Assembly: GCA_040758525.1 (NCBI GenBank)
Contig: JBFLVQ010000631.1
Coordinates: 1-5,685, forward strand
Direction: 5' to 3'
Length of the DNA: 5,685 bases
DNA from: JBFLVQ01 sp040758525
GTDB lineage: Bacteria > Acidobacteriota > Blastocatellia > Chloracidobacteriales > JADJPF01
In this document: positions 5,194 through 5,685 of the stretch, in pieces
Layout: the number at the start of each line of letters is the position of its first letter
How positions within the stretch are numbered: the first letter of the stretch is position 1
Position numbers and translations under genes: made by a program
Notes under the pieces: generated by a model
Seen by the model: the letters and a program-made list of their open reading frames with translations, nothing else
The model's database searches: none
What the model was told of the DNA's origin: nothing

Positions 5194-5396
5194 AAAATAC
5201 TACCTCAAAGCTATTGAACCATTAATAAATTCTAAAACCTAGGGATTGGCTTAATTGATGATCAAGAGAGATTTTGAATAGAAAATAGTACGATCGGTCG
5301 GTTGATTTATTATGAAGATAGGATCATGAGAATTCAGCCTTAGCTTAGATCAGAGCATAAGGAAATTAGGGCTTGATATTAGCAAGGAGGATAACA
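5194..5396 (+). other. Non-coding region upstream of the VWFA-like gene
   Basis: There is no ORF here worth calling. Directly before the next gene is a strong Shine-Dalgarno sequence, AAGGAGG (5384-5390), 6 nt from the ATG. A TATTAT at 5308-5313 could be a -10, but no acceptable -35 stands before it. TACGATCG (5289-5296) repeats eight bases of operator O2. No terminator for the small ORF is seen. Confidence 0.5.
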
Positions 5397-5685
5397 ATGC
5401 GTTTTGTGATTATATTAATTCTGGTAGCAATATTACTGCTTCCCATCAACTTCAATGCCTTTGCCAATCTTTCTTACCCTAGTTATCAGAATGAGCCAGC
5501 AGATGGCGAACTAATAATGCGTAGTTCAGTAGATCTAGTAGTTGTTAATGTAACTGTGCGTGACAGCTCCGGACATGCTATAGGTGGTTTAGGGCAAGAG
5601 AATTTTGAAATATATGACAATGATGTGTTACAAAAAATCAGCTATTTTAGCGAAGAAGATCAACCGGTTAGCTTAGGCATTCTCT
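5397..5685 (+). CDS. Secreted VWFA-related (TIGR03436-like) protein, N-terminal part, cut by the window edge
   Basis: The first 96 codons are present and the frame is open at the edge. Residues 1-23 form a signal peptide: Met-Arg, a long hydrophobic core (VIILILVAILLLP), then AFA followed by Asn24 as a likely signal-peptidase I site. So the protein is exported. Residues about 45-96 follow the entry segment of the VWFA-related Acidobacterial domain family: DLVVVNVTVRDSSG, then GLGQENFEIYDNDVLQKI and SYFSEEDQPVSLGIL. In that family the metal-binding DxSxS of the von Willebrand A fold follows directly, which would be just outside the window. The function of the family is unknown; adhesion or protein-protein interaction at the cell surface is usually assumed. 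AAGGAGG lies 6 nt before the ATG. Nothing links it functionally to the redox genes on the other strand. Confidence 0.8.
   Translation, partial: MRFVIILILVAILLLPINFNAFANLSYPSYQNEPADGELIMRSSVDLVVVNVTVRDSSGHAIGGLGQENFEIYDNDVLQKISYFSEEDQPVSLGIL

Noticed and set aside
1..5685. CRISPR array, tRNA, rRNA or insertion sequence
   Set aside because: No regularly spaced repeats, tRNA-like cloverleaf, rRNA segment or transposase was seen.

Overview
The window reads as bacterial chromosome, moderately AT-rich, probably from Acidobacteriota. The best taxonomic clue is the truncated gene at the right edge. Its N-terminus has the layout of the 'VWFA-related Acidobacterial domain' family (TIGR03436), which is strongly expanded in that phylum. 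This assignment is an inference from one partial gene.

Layout. From about 4800 down to 151 all five complete genes lie on the minus strand, in transcription order: a TetR-family repressor (4799-4221), a cytoplasmic molybdopterin/4Fe-4S oxidoreductase (4137-1840), a PerR-type Fur-family regulator (1757-1335), a 2-Cys peroxiredoxin AhpC (1247-705) and its reductant AhpD (705-151). To the right, on the plus strand, are a small unrecognised ORF (4945-5193), about 200 bp of non-coding DNA, and the start of the secreted VWFA-like protein (5397 to the edge). Positions 1-87 hold nothing I can support. Positions 88-137 hold a strong inverted repeat just past ahpD.

How it works together. perR, ahpC and ahpD form a peroxide-defence module. 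The regulator keeps the PerR metal-site residues. A 15-bp dyad, TTAGA-N5-TCTAA, overlaps both the perR promoter and the ahpC promoter, with a possible third copy at 114-128 inside the inverted repeat. perR has its own intrinsic terminator, so ahpC-ahpD is a separate unit, coupled by a TAATG stop/start overlap. The TetR regulator has a cysteine (Cys106) placed like the electrophile-sensing cysteine of NemR. It probably controls itself, through two near-identical operators 31 bp apart, and the oxidoreductase downstream. Electrophile or oxidant stress could therefore be the theme of the whole block, but this is inference.

Promoter architecture is unusually readable. perR and tetR each have TTGACA-N17-TATT(C/A)T placed so that transcription should start within about 3 nt of the ATG, without a Shine-Dalgarno sequence. 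The small plus-strand ORF shows a similar arrangement. ahpC, ahpD, the oxidoreductase and the VWFA gene instead have clear Shine-Dalgarno sequences.
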